A stretch of DNA of 64,000 bases, taken from contig NW_026262712.1 of the NCBI RefSeq assembly GCF_021869535.1, positions 69,100,100 to 69,164,099 of the forward strand, given 5' to 3'. This DNA is from Mytilus californianus (taxonomy: Eukaryota > Mollusca > Bivalvia > Mytilida > Mytilidae). Of the stretch, positions 35,395-46,995 are shown one piece after another (positions within the stretch are counted from its first letter, which is position 1; each line of letters opens with the position of its first letter). A program made the translations under genes and the position numbers. Below the pieces are notes generated by a model that was not told the DNA's origin, made no database searches, and worked only from the letters and a program-made list of their open reading frames with translations.

Positions 35395-35735
35395 AAGGTT
35401 TTGTACCATTAAAACGTTTAAACCCGCTGCATTTGTTTTCACCTGTCCTAAGTCAGGAATCTGATGTTCAGTAGTTGTCGTTTGTTGATGTGGTTCATAA
35501 GTGTTTCTCGTTTCTCGTTTTTTATATAGATTAGACCGTTGGTTTTCCCGTTTGAATGGTTTTACACTAGTAATTTTTTGGGGCCCTTTATAGCTTACTG
35601 TTCGGTGTGAGCCAAGGCTCCGTGTTGAAGACCGTACTGTGACCTATAATGGTTTACTTTTATAAATTTTGACTTGGATGGAGAGTTGTCTCATTGGCAC
35701 TCATACCACATCTTCTTATATCTATATAAATATTT
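35395..35735 (-). repeat. Family B repeat, inverted, inside FB2
   Basis: Reverse complement of the copy at 29636-29955 in block order: CCTGTCCTAAGTCAGGAA, AACCCGCTGCATTTG, TTTTACACTAGTAATTTTTT, GTTGAAGACCGTACTGTGAC and CTCATTGGCACTCATACCAC. Confidence 0.8.
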
Positions 35736-35738
35736 TTA

Positions 35739-35842
35739 TAAATACAAATATGAGTATGAAAATATAAACCAATACAAATGTGAGTATGAAAATATTAACC
35801 AATACAAATGTGAGTATTATAATATAATCCAATTTAAATGTA
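35739..35842 (+). repeat. 33-bp tandem repeat
   Basis: Seen: three units of AATACAAATGTGAGTATGAA..AATATAAACC, each about 33 bp, abutting the family B copy. Minisatellite-like. Confidence 0.85.
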
Positions 35843-36504
35843 GGTTTGTAAAAAAATTCAAAAAGTTGATTTTATGAATATTATAAATACTTGCTTAATA
35901 TTTGAAATAAATCATACTGTAGAAATATTTCATTTTTCATTCATAATATTCAATGTTAACATAGTAAATAAACAATTATTGTACCAAAATGTTTTTTTTT
36001 TATAATACGCGCTGTATTATTGTATCCTGATTCCTCCAAGTTTATTTCATCGGTAATAGAAATGAGTATAAAACAGCAAAAGAAAGTGTTTAAACTTTCA
36101 GGAATGTGTTGATGCACAATTTAGACGAAATTCATACTGTCGAGTTAGTGTCGAGACATATTAAGACATATTTAAGACTGTCAAGAATGTGTCGAGACAT
36201 ATTCAGACATCATAAAGAATGTCAAGAATATGTATAGACTTATCGAGACAAATTTAAGACAGTCGAGAATTGGTCGAGACTAATCAAGACACTTTTCAGA
36301 CTGTCGAGAAAGCGTCGAGAAATTTTTAGACAATGTTTATACTGTCAAGACATATGTCAAGTAAAATAAAGTATGTCTACAGATAAACGAGACTTTGTCA
36401 ATAATTTTTACAAACATTTCAGACAAAAAGAGAATGTAAATTAAAATCCACTCAAATTCTGACAAATATTGGTTTTTTCAGACTTTTGGACTTTTGTAGT
36501 GTAT

Positions 36505-36842
36505 ACTGATACCAGTTAAAATCATACATATGCTTTTTGTCAGCATACTGATACTTATTATAAGTATACCGATGCAGTTTATAAGTATACTTTTACTATT
36601 TCAAAGTAAACCAATGCTTTTTATGAATAAACTGATACTTTTTAAAAGTATATGAATGATTTCCAAAGCATCAAGATACTTCTACATGTTATAAAAAGTA
36701 TACCAATGGTTGACGTTGATATCACGATGTTTGTTCGAAGTATCCTAAAACTTTTTGAAAGTATGTACATATTTGATGAAATTGTATCGATGTAAAGTTT
36801 ATCCCTATAGAATTATCCTTATTAAGACATGATCCGTCATTT
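36505..36842 (-). repeat. FB1 right arm, outer part
   Basis: Reverse complement of the left arm: AGTATACCGATGC-type units, then the terminal segment ending ..GACATGATCCGTCATT. The inner part of this arm (about 34860-34928) is on the other side of FB2. Confidence 0.8.
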
Positions 36843-37419
36843 ATTCGTATGTTAATGAAATGGAGAGAAGTCAACTTATATTTTTTTCAGGACAATCCAA
36901 AGTAGAGCTCAAATCGCAAAATATGCGTGCATTAAACATTTACATAACGGTTATAAGAATAAGATAAATGAGAGGCGAAAGATACCAAAAGGACATTGAA
37001 CAATTGTTTGTTCTTTATCAACTGATTAATCATTAATTAACATCATCTTTATATTTTAATTTTGTTTGTGTTCTGGAAACAATGAGGATTGAAATTGTTC
37101 TTCAAGGACAAAAGGAGTACTGCATATTGTTTCATTGAATCGACTAAAAAATACAAAACTCTAACTATAACTATGAATTAAAAAAAAAACCAAAACATTC
37201 AAATGTAATTCATTAATTGAACAACTTTCGGTCATTGATGATGTCTCGTGCTTGACAACTTGAGAAATCATTTAAATAAACGAAAAAGACACTTAATATC
37301 TTTATTAAAAAAAAATCACAAAGTAAAAGCTTGCTCATGTTTTTATAGTTTATAATAAACATGCAACCCACAGCACACAAATACATATAAAAGGGTCACA
37401 ACTTCTGTTTAAAATAAAA

Positions 37420-37628
37420 TACTGTGGATTCATTTTTATTCGTTAGATACCACTTTTTGTTTATTTCATGGATATAGATGAACACCACATTTAAATATTC
37501 ACCAAGTACACATTTTGTTAAGGATTGAATGCAAACTTTGGCAAAACCAATAATCACGTATCAACGAAAAAGTAATTTTTCTTCAATCCACGTAAATAGA
37601 TACACTCTAAAATAGGCGAATCCACAGC
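37420..37628. mobile_element. CTGTGGATTC MITE, copy 1
   Basis: Seen: inverted ends TACTGTGGATTCATT / GCGAATCCACAGCA, about 208 bp and AT-rich. It shares its ends with 45091-45292. Probable TA target site, worn on the right (CA). Confidence 0.75.
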
Positions 37629-39346
37629 ATTTCAGCATAAGTAATTGACCCTACATATATCAAATCGAGCAATATCATTAATCACAATGTTGTTTACTTT
37701 CTGAACAAAACAAATATAAAATTAATTTCAACAACATTTTGTAACTTATATTTAAGATATTTTTGTAGTTAAAATAATTAAACATTGCATCTACATTAAC
37801 CTGTATTAGTTATTTATAGTAATACACATTTAGCATAACCGTCATCAGGAAGACGACTGGGTATGAGAGTAATTATCAAAAGTTCGGTAGGTAATATAAT
37901 GAAAAAAAATTAGCCAAAAATATTAAAATTAACAGCTAACACCGCATAGGGTTGATATTGCCTGCAGAAAATGATTAAATTGAGTACAAATAAGAAATCA
38001 AATAACTGGAAAAGTATAGAGCAAACAAACAAAAAAGGGCATCATACGTTTTGCCAAAATCGTCTAACTGTACCTTGCCTGAACGTAGAAACATGCAATT
38101 CTGCGTACTTTGGTTATTTAGGCACTGGAAATTTATAAAGTAATGTATTGCTTAAAAAACGTTATAACCAAATAATAACCAATCAGATTTACACCTGAGA
38201 CACAGAGACTATACCAGCGGTACATTGTCAGCGTAACATGGAATATTTGATAAATTATTCTGATTTACCGGCCTAATACCAACACACCCGAAATCGAAAA
38301 AAAAATGATAGCTAGACATAGTGTATTATAGAAATGAATAAGAAAACGTGAACAAAACAACAAAAATCATCTTTCCCTAAAGTTGCTTGCATTCAACCTG
38401 TATTTAATATTTTAATCGATTAATCCATGTAATAGTTAACGGCATATTATGAGAACTTGTAGTTAACCAGTTGGTACAAAGTTGAAACCCTACTACATAT
38501 TTCCTGTATTAGCTTACAATTGAAACAATTTAAAAAATTAATATTAAAAGCGAGTCAAGTTTCACTAATACCAACAATAGTGTTAGGTGTGTACTAAATT
38601 GATCCAAGCATACTAGATTTAGTGCATGCCATGTAGAAATCACCTTTTATCGATTTGACCGTCAACCGTCCATAACTGTAGGTGAACAAATCATAAATTT
38701 TCAAAATCAAACGGTAGTTCTGGTATGGTACTACCAAGGATTTTTTAAAAAGAAAAGAAGCTTTATTCTGTCAATCGTAATGCTGCTTTAAGTTTTTTAG
38801 GAACTGGTTGAAGTGAATCTGAGTTCATGAAGGAAGTATTCATGGACAAGCTATGGTTTTGATAATGTGTCCCATCTTTGACAAGATTTTAATACCACAC
38901 GTATGCACAACAGAGATAGTTAACACTCATACTTAAAGAGCCACATTTTACCTAAACGTATGATGCAGGGAAGTTCTTTAAAGCTGTTAAGACTAACAAG
39001 TGTTCAACTATTTGTGATTTAAGATCAGTTTAGTTCGTTCTTTTCGTTTACAATCAGGTTTCATGAGGTGTTTTTTTTTTTTTTTTGTATTGTTTGTATT
39101 TTTCATGACGAAACATGTGAAATTACATACTACAGTATTAGACACAAATTATAAAATATTAGTCAACACTTCTAAGATCAATCAAGTCATAAAGATATAA
39201 TAAGATTTAACTATTACAACTGATTTTGTTAATTAATTAAAAGCTGCTTCTGACGAATGCCACTTCTGATCCATTTTTGTACAGGGGTTAAGAAACATAC
39301 AGAATATTTTTCTATATTAATCCAATATTTTAAATATTGCCTTCAA

Positions 39347-39444
39347 TTAAATATTGTATATACAAATGTAGAAGTAAGAACATATCCCATATTATTTTGT
39401 GGGGGATATGTTCTTACTTCTACATTTGTATATATAATATTTAA
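39347..39444. repeat. Near-perfect 42-bp inverted repeat (hairpin)
   Basis: Seen: the left arm TTAAATATTGTATATACAAA..TAAGAACATATCCC is mirrored by GGGATATGTTCTTACTTC..TATATAATATTTAA with a loop of about 14 nt. The arms differ at about one or two positions. It could be a hairpin RNA source, a tiny foldback element or a template-switch scar. Confidence 0.9.
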
Positions 39445-40041
39445 ATAACAACAAAATATTATTAACTGTTTACTGTTGACAAAATCCTCAGACACACCTA
39501 AAATGACTTCTTTTGCACTGAAGGCAAGAGAATGCCATAATTTTTAATCCAGTCTATAATGGATAGCCAGATGTAGCATTCCCAAAAATGTGAAAAATAT
39601 TTTCTCTAATTTCTGAACAAAATGTACATAATTCAGTTTCTTTTAATTTACATTATAATAAAAATGAATTACATGGTAGAATTCTTTGAACAATCTTTAA
39701 TTGAAAATTTTGTAAAAACGAATTTCTGGTTATAATGAAGGGCATTATGAGGTGTTTTCAAGAACAACAAACCGTGCCGTAATCTATGATGTAACAATTG
39801 CAAGATGTGATATAAATGCTTTTAAGAAAACTTTTCACAAAATAAGGGAAAAATTTGAAACAATATCTTAAAGCATGGCTCTCAACAATTAACAAAACTT
39901 AACCGCATAGCGAGCTATGAAAGGCTCAGACATAACAATGTAACATAATTCAAACACGAAAACTGTCAGTCTAGATCTTTATTTTACTACTATACATTAA
40001 TATCAAGTAATAAAACTAAACAAGTCAAAGACCAGAACTTC

Positions 40042-40124
40042 TCAAAGTGATGCTCGATGATTTTCTTCTTCAATTATTATTTGTGCAAACTCAAGTTGTT
40101 TCGCCAACATTGTTGCAATATCAC
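40042..40124 (-). CDS. Gene B last exon, preserved behind a stop
   Basis: Seen: acceptor CTGTTATAG, 27 codons (..KQLEFAQIIIEEENHRASL) and TGA at 40042-40044. Same length, phase and charge pattern as gene A's final exon. It would be untranslated if the stop at 40729 is real, yet its frame is intact, which suggests that loss was recent or that the stop is bypassed. Confidence 0.75.
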
Positions 40125-40715
40125 CTATAACAGACAGAATACAGACATAGTTATAAAGTTGCTTTTATAATCAGGATAATTCATTGCTTTTATCTTGCTT
40201 TAATTTCTTTCTTTTGTTTACTTTTGGTGATCATTTAATTCGCTTACTACGAGTAGTTATTATGTAAATGATGGGTTGGTAAACTAAATAATGAGTGAAA
40301 ATGATGATCATACTGATTTTAATATGTGGTAATTGAGTGTTTTTTTTAAAGAATTTGAACCTGTTCATAAACCATATATAGAGGTATTGTAACATCCATA
40401 ACATTATTTTAGTAATATGGGTAAATGTTGAAACTATGATTATTACGATGATACTGTACATTTTACATGCCATCTACATAATTATATAAATATACATTCT
40501 GTTTTTCAGTTATGTTCAAACGTTGACAATAATGAATTAATTGTATATGTGCATGCAAAATAAAAGCAAAATGAACGGCTAAGATGTATTTGGATCACTG
40601 AGACCTACACATGATCTCGATATGTCTTATTACTTTTGTTTGATTTCGTAAGTACGCTGTCTGATTCACTCGTCCAAGAAGCTTGAATGTAAATGCTATT
40701 AGTACATTGTATTAC

Positions 40716-40933
40716 CATTTTCCAATTCTTAAGAACATCGATAGCATCGACATGAACAGCATGGACATGAACAGCATCGACAAGAACATTGTGTAGAATA
40801 CTTGATCAAAGATAGAATTCTACATGGAAAATTGAGCGGTGAAGGTATTTTGTCTTCATAATCAATTATAACTGAATGTCGATTGAAACGCCATTTCTGC
40901 TTGGACTTTTGTTGAATTGCATTAAACCGTGCA
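40716..40933 (-). CDS. Gene B exon, TRP helix plus cysteine-rich expansion with stop
   Basis: Seen: acceptor TTCTATTGCAG. It reads ARFNAIQQKSKQKWRFNRH and then IPSPLNF, a good TRP helix. After LIKYSTQ comes CSCRCCSCPCCSCRCYRCS, encoded by 15-bp tandem units (40745-40789), then TAA at 40729-40731. The conserved donor G|GTAATAC follows 13 nt downstream. The exon is 36 nt longer than in A. Either the protein ends here with a cysteine-rich tail, or the stop is a recent lesion. Confidence 0.85.
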
Positions 40934-41705
40934 CTGCAATAGAAAATTCCAATTTGTAAACACAATGCATTTCCAATGCTTAAACCAGAAAGTTCTAATA
41001 AGACTGGAACTTAAATTGCTAAATATGAAGCTGGGTAAAGAAGATGTTTTTCTAAGGATAGTTGTCTACATTACTAGTGTGTTTTAATTGTTAAAAACAT
41101 GAAAGTTATACCCATTGCGATAACTCATTCATAACTTTTATGTTTTCCTAAAAATTACAAAAACTAGTATTACCTTATGCATTATGGCTATTCGGTTGTA
41201 TTACTCAAGTAAAGTTTATAATCTTTAAGTCCGTTCATATAAATTAAATCTGTCTACATGCATGAACATACCATATTACTAATACAATGAAATTAAAAAA
41301 CCGAAAGATAATAAAAGTTTATCATTTTGTTACTGTAAAATACATTGTCATGTGTGACAAACGGATGATTGACGTTACATAAATATTCCTGGGTAGTTTG
41401 GCAGGACAAGCTGAGAGAATCATTTCATATATAAAGTATAACGTTTGTATACGTGATAACACTACGGTTGCAAATGATATACAATGACTCCCAGTGTATA
41501 AAAAGAAGATGTATTGGTGTATGAAATTGTTGTGTATCTTTAAATTAAACGTTTTGCTGGATTGTGTAGTTTACTTTTTTAGTAATCACACTTTAACTGT
41601 ATGATACATAACACAAGTAATTCTAAGGGCACTGAATATCAATAGCCATCTATATCATTGTTCAATACTTGGTTATCGAATATAGTTAAAGATGTTAACA
41701 TTTAC

Positions 41706-41865
41706 CCAAACATTGCAATAACAATATTTAATAGCAACCAGTTTGTCAACATCATGTAAAAAGCAGCAATAACTGGCGTTATCCAATCTTCTGTTGGACA
41801 TCTGTCAACTGATGCGTCAGCTTTCCATATTGTAGCGTTATCGGTGCAACTGGATGGATCAGACG
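41706..41865 (-). CDS. Gene B exon, turret loop and S6
   Basis: Seen: acceptor ATCTCAAG and donor GG|GTAAAT; 160 nt, as in A. Both turret cysteines (SSC and DRCP) are kept, and S6 ends NWLLLNIVIAMF, identical to A at that end. Confidence 0.92.
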
Positions 41866-42693
41866 CTTGAGATAAACATATTTATGAAATTTTAATGACA
41901 AATTAAAGCGTAATATTGACAAATAAAAAACCAAAAAGAGGCAAAAACTAATGTTTTGTTTCCTTTATATTAAACCAATTGTCAAACGCGGCTCTCATTC
42001 AAGAAAAGCTCGTTGCTAATATAATTTGCCTTTTTTGAATTTGTAATTTTTATGTTGAACAAAGAAGGAAAACGTTATTTATATTCAACCGTTTAAAAAT
42101 ATATATTCCTTAAAAAAAAATACTCATTAAGTCATCTTATTGGCAGACATATTGACAATGGGACTAAGTGTGTCATAGTCATGATAGTGACTGCTACATT
42201 CAGAGCGATTAAATATCATTTATATCATTTGATCAAGGTCAATGAATTATAAAACAAAAGTCGGACGCACTAAATTGATAAAAAAAGTCATTTCATTTTG
42301 TCACTTACATTGTCACTTCGATTTTTCTTTGTTTTTGTATTTTGTTAAGCCGAACTTCGAAAAGATATACATTTTATGTACTTGGGTCATGTCTTTCTAC
42401 TTGTTGTAATGCTTTACTTTTTATTCGGAAGATTTAATGTTTTTGCAAGAATTCTCAATATAGCACTGATTCCGTAAAAATAATTTAAGTGTTTTATGCA
42501 TATCTTTGGAAAATATACACACACTAGAAATATTTAACACATCTAATAAAAAATATATACGCGCTGATATATGCATGGAATGAACGGCGCTATACAGAAG
42601 GTATTTTATTAAATTATCTGAAACAATTTCACTTTTAACTTCTTAATTGAAAAAAGGCATACTTATGAAGTAAGTAAATAAATGAATAAAAAC

Positions 42694-42868
42694 CTTCCAA
42701 TGTGTCTAAATACAGTTCTCCATAAACCTGCCAGTATGGAATCTTAATGATTGTAAATATTCGCCAAAACTCTACTTGATGGTTTGGATAAACATTGGCA
42801 TGGTAAGCGACACCCGCAGCAAATATAAGGATTGTAAGTATAACCAAATATTTGAGCAGATCTGCAAG
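42694..42868 (-). CDS. Gene B exon, S5 and pore loop
   Basis: Seen: acceptor TTTTTTAG and donor G|GTTTTTA; 175 nt. The pore motif IPYWQVYGELYLDTLE is intact. The loop between S5 and the pore is six residues shorter than in A. The preceding intron (42869-49417) is 6.5 kb, against 1.0 kb in A, because repeats were inserted in it. Confidence 0.92.
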
Positions 42869-43968
42869 CTAAAAAAGAAATAAACATTGATCTATTAATT
42901 TATCAATAAATCATTAAACAAAAATAAACTTTCACGTTTTGTCAATATCAAAATATACCCATTAACAGTGATTACTCTATCAAATGATATGGATTGGTCT
43001 CCCCTTCATATTGCAATAACGGAGTGTTTTGACTAAGATTTTGAACTAACAGCAAACTAGGCTGATACTTTTTATGAATGAAGTGTATGTCGCTAGTTTC
43101 CTGCTCTACTTATATGGTAGACAATACTTAATCACTTCCATAAAACATGCAAAAGGCTGTCTTTATAATTTAAAACATATTCACATCTTCGATTGACAAT
43201 CAAGATTCATATTTTTCCATTGTTGTTTTAAACTAACTTGAACATGAGTTTAATTTCAAGTGGTAACTTGGATACAAAAAGGATGTTAGTTTTATGTAAT
43301 CATGGTAAAGGCAATATTCAACCGATGAAATGATATAGTACTGCAATAGTTTTGGGAGGACAAAAACATTGTTAAAAGTGAAGTTTTTTATGCTTCAAGT
43401 AGAATTAATACTAATATGTGTTAAATGTCTTCATTTAAAAAATAAATAACAATAATAAATCAGCTTTTCGAAAGTGTTAATTTTCTGAATAATGTAAAAA
43501 AATTAATCATTCAATCATTTAAGATGCTTACTTTTGTATTAATAAATATGTCCTAACAATTAAAACATTTACTCCAAAGGTCTGGTAAAATAATACAATT
43601 ACGTATTATTTATCCTACCCCTTTTCCCAATTTACGATTATGTTTTAAATATGTTATCATGATAATGTATTATCATATAACGTCAGAAATGTTAAAATCC
43701 ATTATGTTGTCGTTAATTAAATTTCACTTAATCAATTAATTTACAACACTATGTCATCCATGCATGGAATTTTCTAGTTCGTGAAAAAAACATGTACTTT
43801 GACAATTAGAAGGATACTATTCTATTGGGCTTGTAAAGCGGAGCGTGATCTACATATTGACGAAATATTACTCTGACTTTGATACTTATAAAAAACATTC
43901 AAAGTGATCCCGCATTCTCCAAAAGAATACATGATTTATTTACTAATTTAAGCATATTCAGAGCTTGA

Positions 43969-44422
43969 AAGAAGTAGGTCCGGTAAGAGCGCAAAGTTCA
44001 GATTCATATGATGAAAAATTTTGGACACTTTTAAAACACTTAAGTGTCTACTTCAGTTGATTCAATTAGTATAAAATGCCACTTTTCGGATGGTTTTTGT
44101 CCAAAATGAAAGTGGCCGCATCCGTGTTCATTCTCATTTACATTTAAATATTAAGAATGAACAAATGCAGCCACTTCCATTTCAGACGGAAACCGTCTAA
44201 AAATTAAATAAAATGCTCAAATTTTGAAGATTTCAGTAATTTATCATGACTTAATGATGCTAGTATCCGATACATGTGCATCGTATTGTCAAAAACAGCC
44301 CATATTTATGTAACTGAAGTATTCTACTTTCTTATAAATAAGCTAAAAGTTTACATTTAAACAATTTTGTAAAACTGCTATATTTTTGGGCCAAAAAGGG
44401 GTCTTACTGGGCCTACTCCTTT
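43969..44422. mobile_element. Palindromic MITE
   Basis: Seen: ends AAGAAGTAGGTCCGGTAAGA and TCTTACTGGGCCTACTCCTT are inverted repeats. The middle is also palindromic: GAAAGTGGCCGCATCCGTGT..TTCATTCT against AGAATGAACAAATGCAGCCA..CTTCC. No frame; target duplication not clear. Confidence 0.7.
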
Positions 44423-45090
44423 GTAAGAGGATATTAAATATAAATCGAATATCGATCTATAACATGTATAAATTAGCAAAAACAGCGAAAGATGTATTTC
44501 AAGTTCACATAACTGGATTTTGAGTCCATGTAGTTTATTTATCTAACCAACGTTCGTCTTTCCATACCTTAATTTGCCTATATTTAAAAAAAAAATCAAA
44601 ATATATTTTAATTGTCTTTATTGATTTGTTGATAGCCGTGAGATTAGGTCCACAAAATGTTACTCCACTCCACTGTCATGCATGTTTTGATCGACCAATT
44701 GCAATTATCAGAAGTGTTGATTTGTACTATTGATTTACTTCTCATAAATTAAATCATTATTATTATTAAAAATATTGTTTTTGTACAACCCATGACGGAA
44801 TGAATAAATTATTATAGTGATGTTTTTCTTTGAGCGGTCACGAATCACCATGTCGTGTTTAAATACAAGAAAACCCTTAGAATATGCATTGTCTAGTTTC
44901 TGAATTTTATATTTTTAAGTAACTATTTGCGCAAAGAATCTTAAATTATATTTCATTAAATTAGTCAGATTTGGGAAGTATATTCTTTTCAAATGGGTTT
45001 GTGCATATGTATTATTGTAATCACGATGCAGTTACTTTTCAAATTTAAAATTTTTTATATACTTTGAATTCAAAATAAATCGTGATAACT

Positions 45091-45292
45091 TACTGTGGAT
45101 TCATTTATTTTCGTGGGTACCAATTTTCGTGGATTGCGGAAACCTTGCATTATCGTGGGTATGTGATTTCGTGGTTCTTCAAAAGTCTGGATACAACTTT
45201 ATAGAAATTTGTATTTCGTCGAATATTTAAATTCGTGGTTCACCTGTACCCATGAACATTGGTATCCAACGAATGATAATGAATCCACAGTA
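45091..45292. mobile_element. CTGTGGATTC MITE, copy 2
   Basis: Seen: TACTGTGGATTCATT / AATGAATCCACAGTA perfect 15-bp ends, with an inner ATTTTCGTGG-type repeat three or four times. 202 bp; TA on both sides. I recall this as a common molluscan MITE. Confidence 0.88.
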
Positions 45293-45721
45293 TATGTTTG
45301 TTTGGTAAAAGACAATGTTGACAGTGCTTTCTACATTTGTTTTCAATTAAAAGTATCGTGACCACGAGTATTCATTTATTCAACGACAACAAAAATGCTG
45401 TCGTTATAGTTATTTAACAAAACGTGTATCGATTAATTACAGAAAATAGGTGAATCTGAGCAAAATATTTGCAGAAATAAATTTCTATTTCAGAAAATTG
45501 TTCATAAGACGGATTGCACATTTACAGCAAAATCTATGGAACTAATATCTGCAACGTTTGAAGTAAGGATAAGTTTATTGGTGGGAACTGGAATCAAACT
45601 GACTGTCAGTAACGGAGAGTACTCTGAGATCTGTACTTCGGTATATTTGCTTCATTTTTAAAGATGTATAAACATAGACTACTTTTCCAAGCAATGAGGT
45701 TGATTTGTGTCTTCAAACAAG

Positions 45722-46000
45722 TTTAACCACGCCACATATTAAATGTGCCTGTCCTAAGTTAGTAGATTGTTGTTCAGAAGTTGTCGTTGGTTTTCGTACA
45801 TTTTTTTTTAATAAATTAGGTAGTTTTTTTCAATTAAATAGTTTCACTTGTTTATGGAACTTTTGACAGCCGACAGTAAGGGGTAAGTTTATCTCATGGT
45901 TGAATACCGTACGCTGCCTGTAATTGCTTTCATCTACTTCATTAGAACTTTGGTGGATTTTTGTCTCATTGGTAATCAATTGGTCTTGATGATAAATATA
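45722..46000 (-). repeat. Family B repeat, inverted, diverged
   Basis: Seen: AAGTTTAACCACGCCACATA, GTGCCTGTCCTAAGTTAGTA, GAAGTTGTCGTTGGTTTTCG, GGTTGAATACCGTACGCTG and TTTTGTCTCATTGGTAATCA, in the order of the copy at 35395-35735. Confidence 0.7.
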
Positions 46001-46544
46001 ATGTTGAAGACTTATGATGACCTTTTATTTATCGTTGACTTGTTTGTTTCATTGTGCGGCTGAGTCATTGGAGACATTGCGGTGATAAAGCCTGTTTGTG
46101 CTATTGCGGCGTGAAACAATCACCAAACACTCACTGAATTTAAATTCTAGCTAGGACATATGATCCTTCAAATGCAACATGTATTTCCAATGCTCTGTCC
46201 TTCTATAAAACACGTTTGCTTTAATTTTCTTGTAAAACAAAATTCGTTATTTGATCAAATATTTAAAATTGAATTTCTATCAAATTCATTGCTTCCATAC
46301 ATTAGATGCAATTAAAAGACAGCTATATTGTATGCAGTAAACTGAAATGTGACAATGTCGATAGAACTTTGTAACCGTGCTAAAAAAAGAAAAACACACG
46401 TAGAAAAAATGTAGTAGAAACTGATTCGGACTAAAAATTAAAAGCTGGAAAGATTTTTATAAATATAACTTCAAAGTTTAATTGACAAATAAAAAGGCAT
46501 GGACACTATACAAACACGAAACTTGACAACGTTCTTCAATTCTG

Positions 46545-46995
46545 TGTATAGGTTGCACTTTGTAAATACAGCTGTTTCGCAAACCACGCCTCTTTTGGGG
46601 AGATATATGATATTCATAGATATGTTAATTTGTTAATGTACTGGTTCCCATCTATGATCTCTGTGTTTCATCTCATAGAGACATCACTTGGGAATGTAAC
46701 CAGTATAGAAAAACATGGTAGCGCCTAAATTTTAATTCTTAGGAGGTCCAAATATGAAGGTAAGGGTAATATAGAATTTTAGTGTAAGTTTAAACTCTTA
46801 GAAGTTCAGGGTATATAAATGTTGAAAATATGCCGCACAGCCCTATATTTTGACCTTTGAATAAAATAGTAGTGCATATAAACTTTCCGTTCTGGGATAT
46901 TATTTTTCACGAAACTTCATAGTAAAAGTGTCACAGTTTTAGCCGCAAAGGGAGTTCCTATGGGAAATTGCATTGTCTATATTTACAGAATTGCA
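46545..46995 (+). repeat. LTR-like direct repeat, left copy
   Basis: Seen: starts TGTATAGGTTGCACTTTG and ends ACAGAATTGCA, so TG..CA borders. The right copy at 48179 has about 99 percent identity (three or four changes, one 1-bp gap). No matching 5-bp target duplication, tRNA primer site or gag/pol is visible. It may be a small non-autonomous LTR element (TRIM/LARD-like) or a plain duplication. Confidence 0.6.

Larger units (their letters stand above)
34929..36501. mobile_element. Foldback element FB2 with CACTAC ends (CACTA-like)
   Basis: Seen: left end CACTACGAAAGTCCAAAAGT pairs with right end ..ACTTTTGGACTTTTGTAGTG; the terminal match continues through CTGAAAA(G/A)ACCAAT. TAT flanks both sides (34926-34928 and 36502-36504). 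Subterminal arrays of GTCTTGACA/TTCTCGACA units (about 20-24 bp) fill 34980-35220 and, inverted, 36110-36420. Known: CACTA/EnSpm elements have CACTA ends, 2-3 bp duplications and subterminal repeats. No transposase. The element sits in the right arm of FB1, splitting its array. Confidence 0.82.
26384..36842. mobile_element. Foldback element FB1, 10.5 kb, nested cargo
   Basis: Seen: the left end (AATGGCGGATCATGTG.., then TTCTATAGGGATTCACTTAA, CATCGATATACTT) aligns with the reverse complement of the right end (AATGACGGATCATGTC.., TTCTATAGGGATAAACTTTA, CATCGATACAA). Similarity continues through CAAATATGTA, AGGATAC, ACAAACATC and CAACCAT into arrays of about 21-bp units built on AGCATCGGTATACTTATAAA. 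Between the arms lie repeats, a SINE, a split Penelope RT and other elements, but no transposase. Known parallels: Drosophila FB and sea-urchin TU elements, whose long inverted arms consist of short tandem repeats. Target duplication is unclear (only TA next to both ends). Confidence 0.7.
36843..40041. other. Intergenic between FB1 and gene B
   Basis: Contains a short MITE (37420-37628) and a near-perfect hairpin (39347-39444). Around 39840-39980 a faint family B remnant (GCATAGCGAGCTATGAAAGG) may be present. No coding signal elsewhere. Confidence 0.6.
40125..42693 (-). other. Gene B introns, 3' part
   Basis: Introns 40125-40715, 40934-41705 and 41866-42693. AT-rich, with no repeat or gene that I can support. 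They are much shorter in sum than the matching introns of gene A. Confidence 0.6.

Noticed and set aside
26384-36842. piggyBac assignment of FB1 from TTAA next to the left end
   Set aside because: The right flank reads TTAT, and the ends lack the usual piggyBac start, so the match is too weak.
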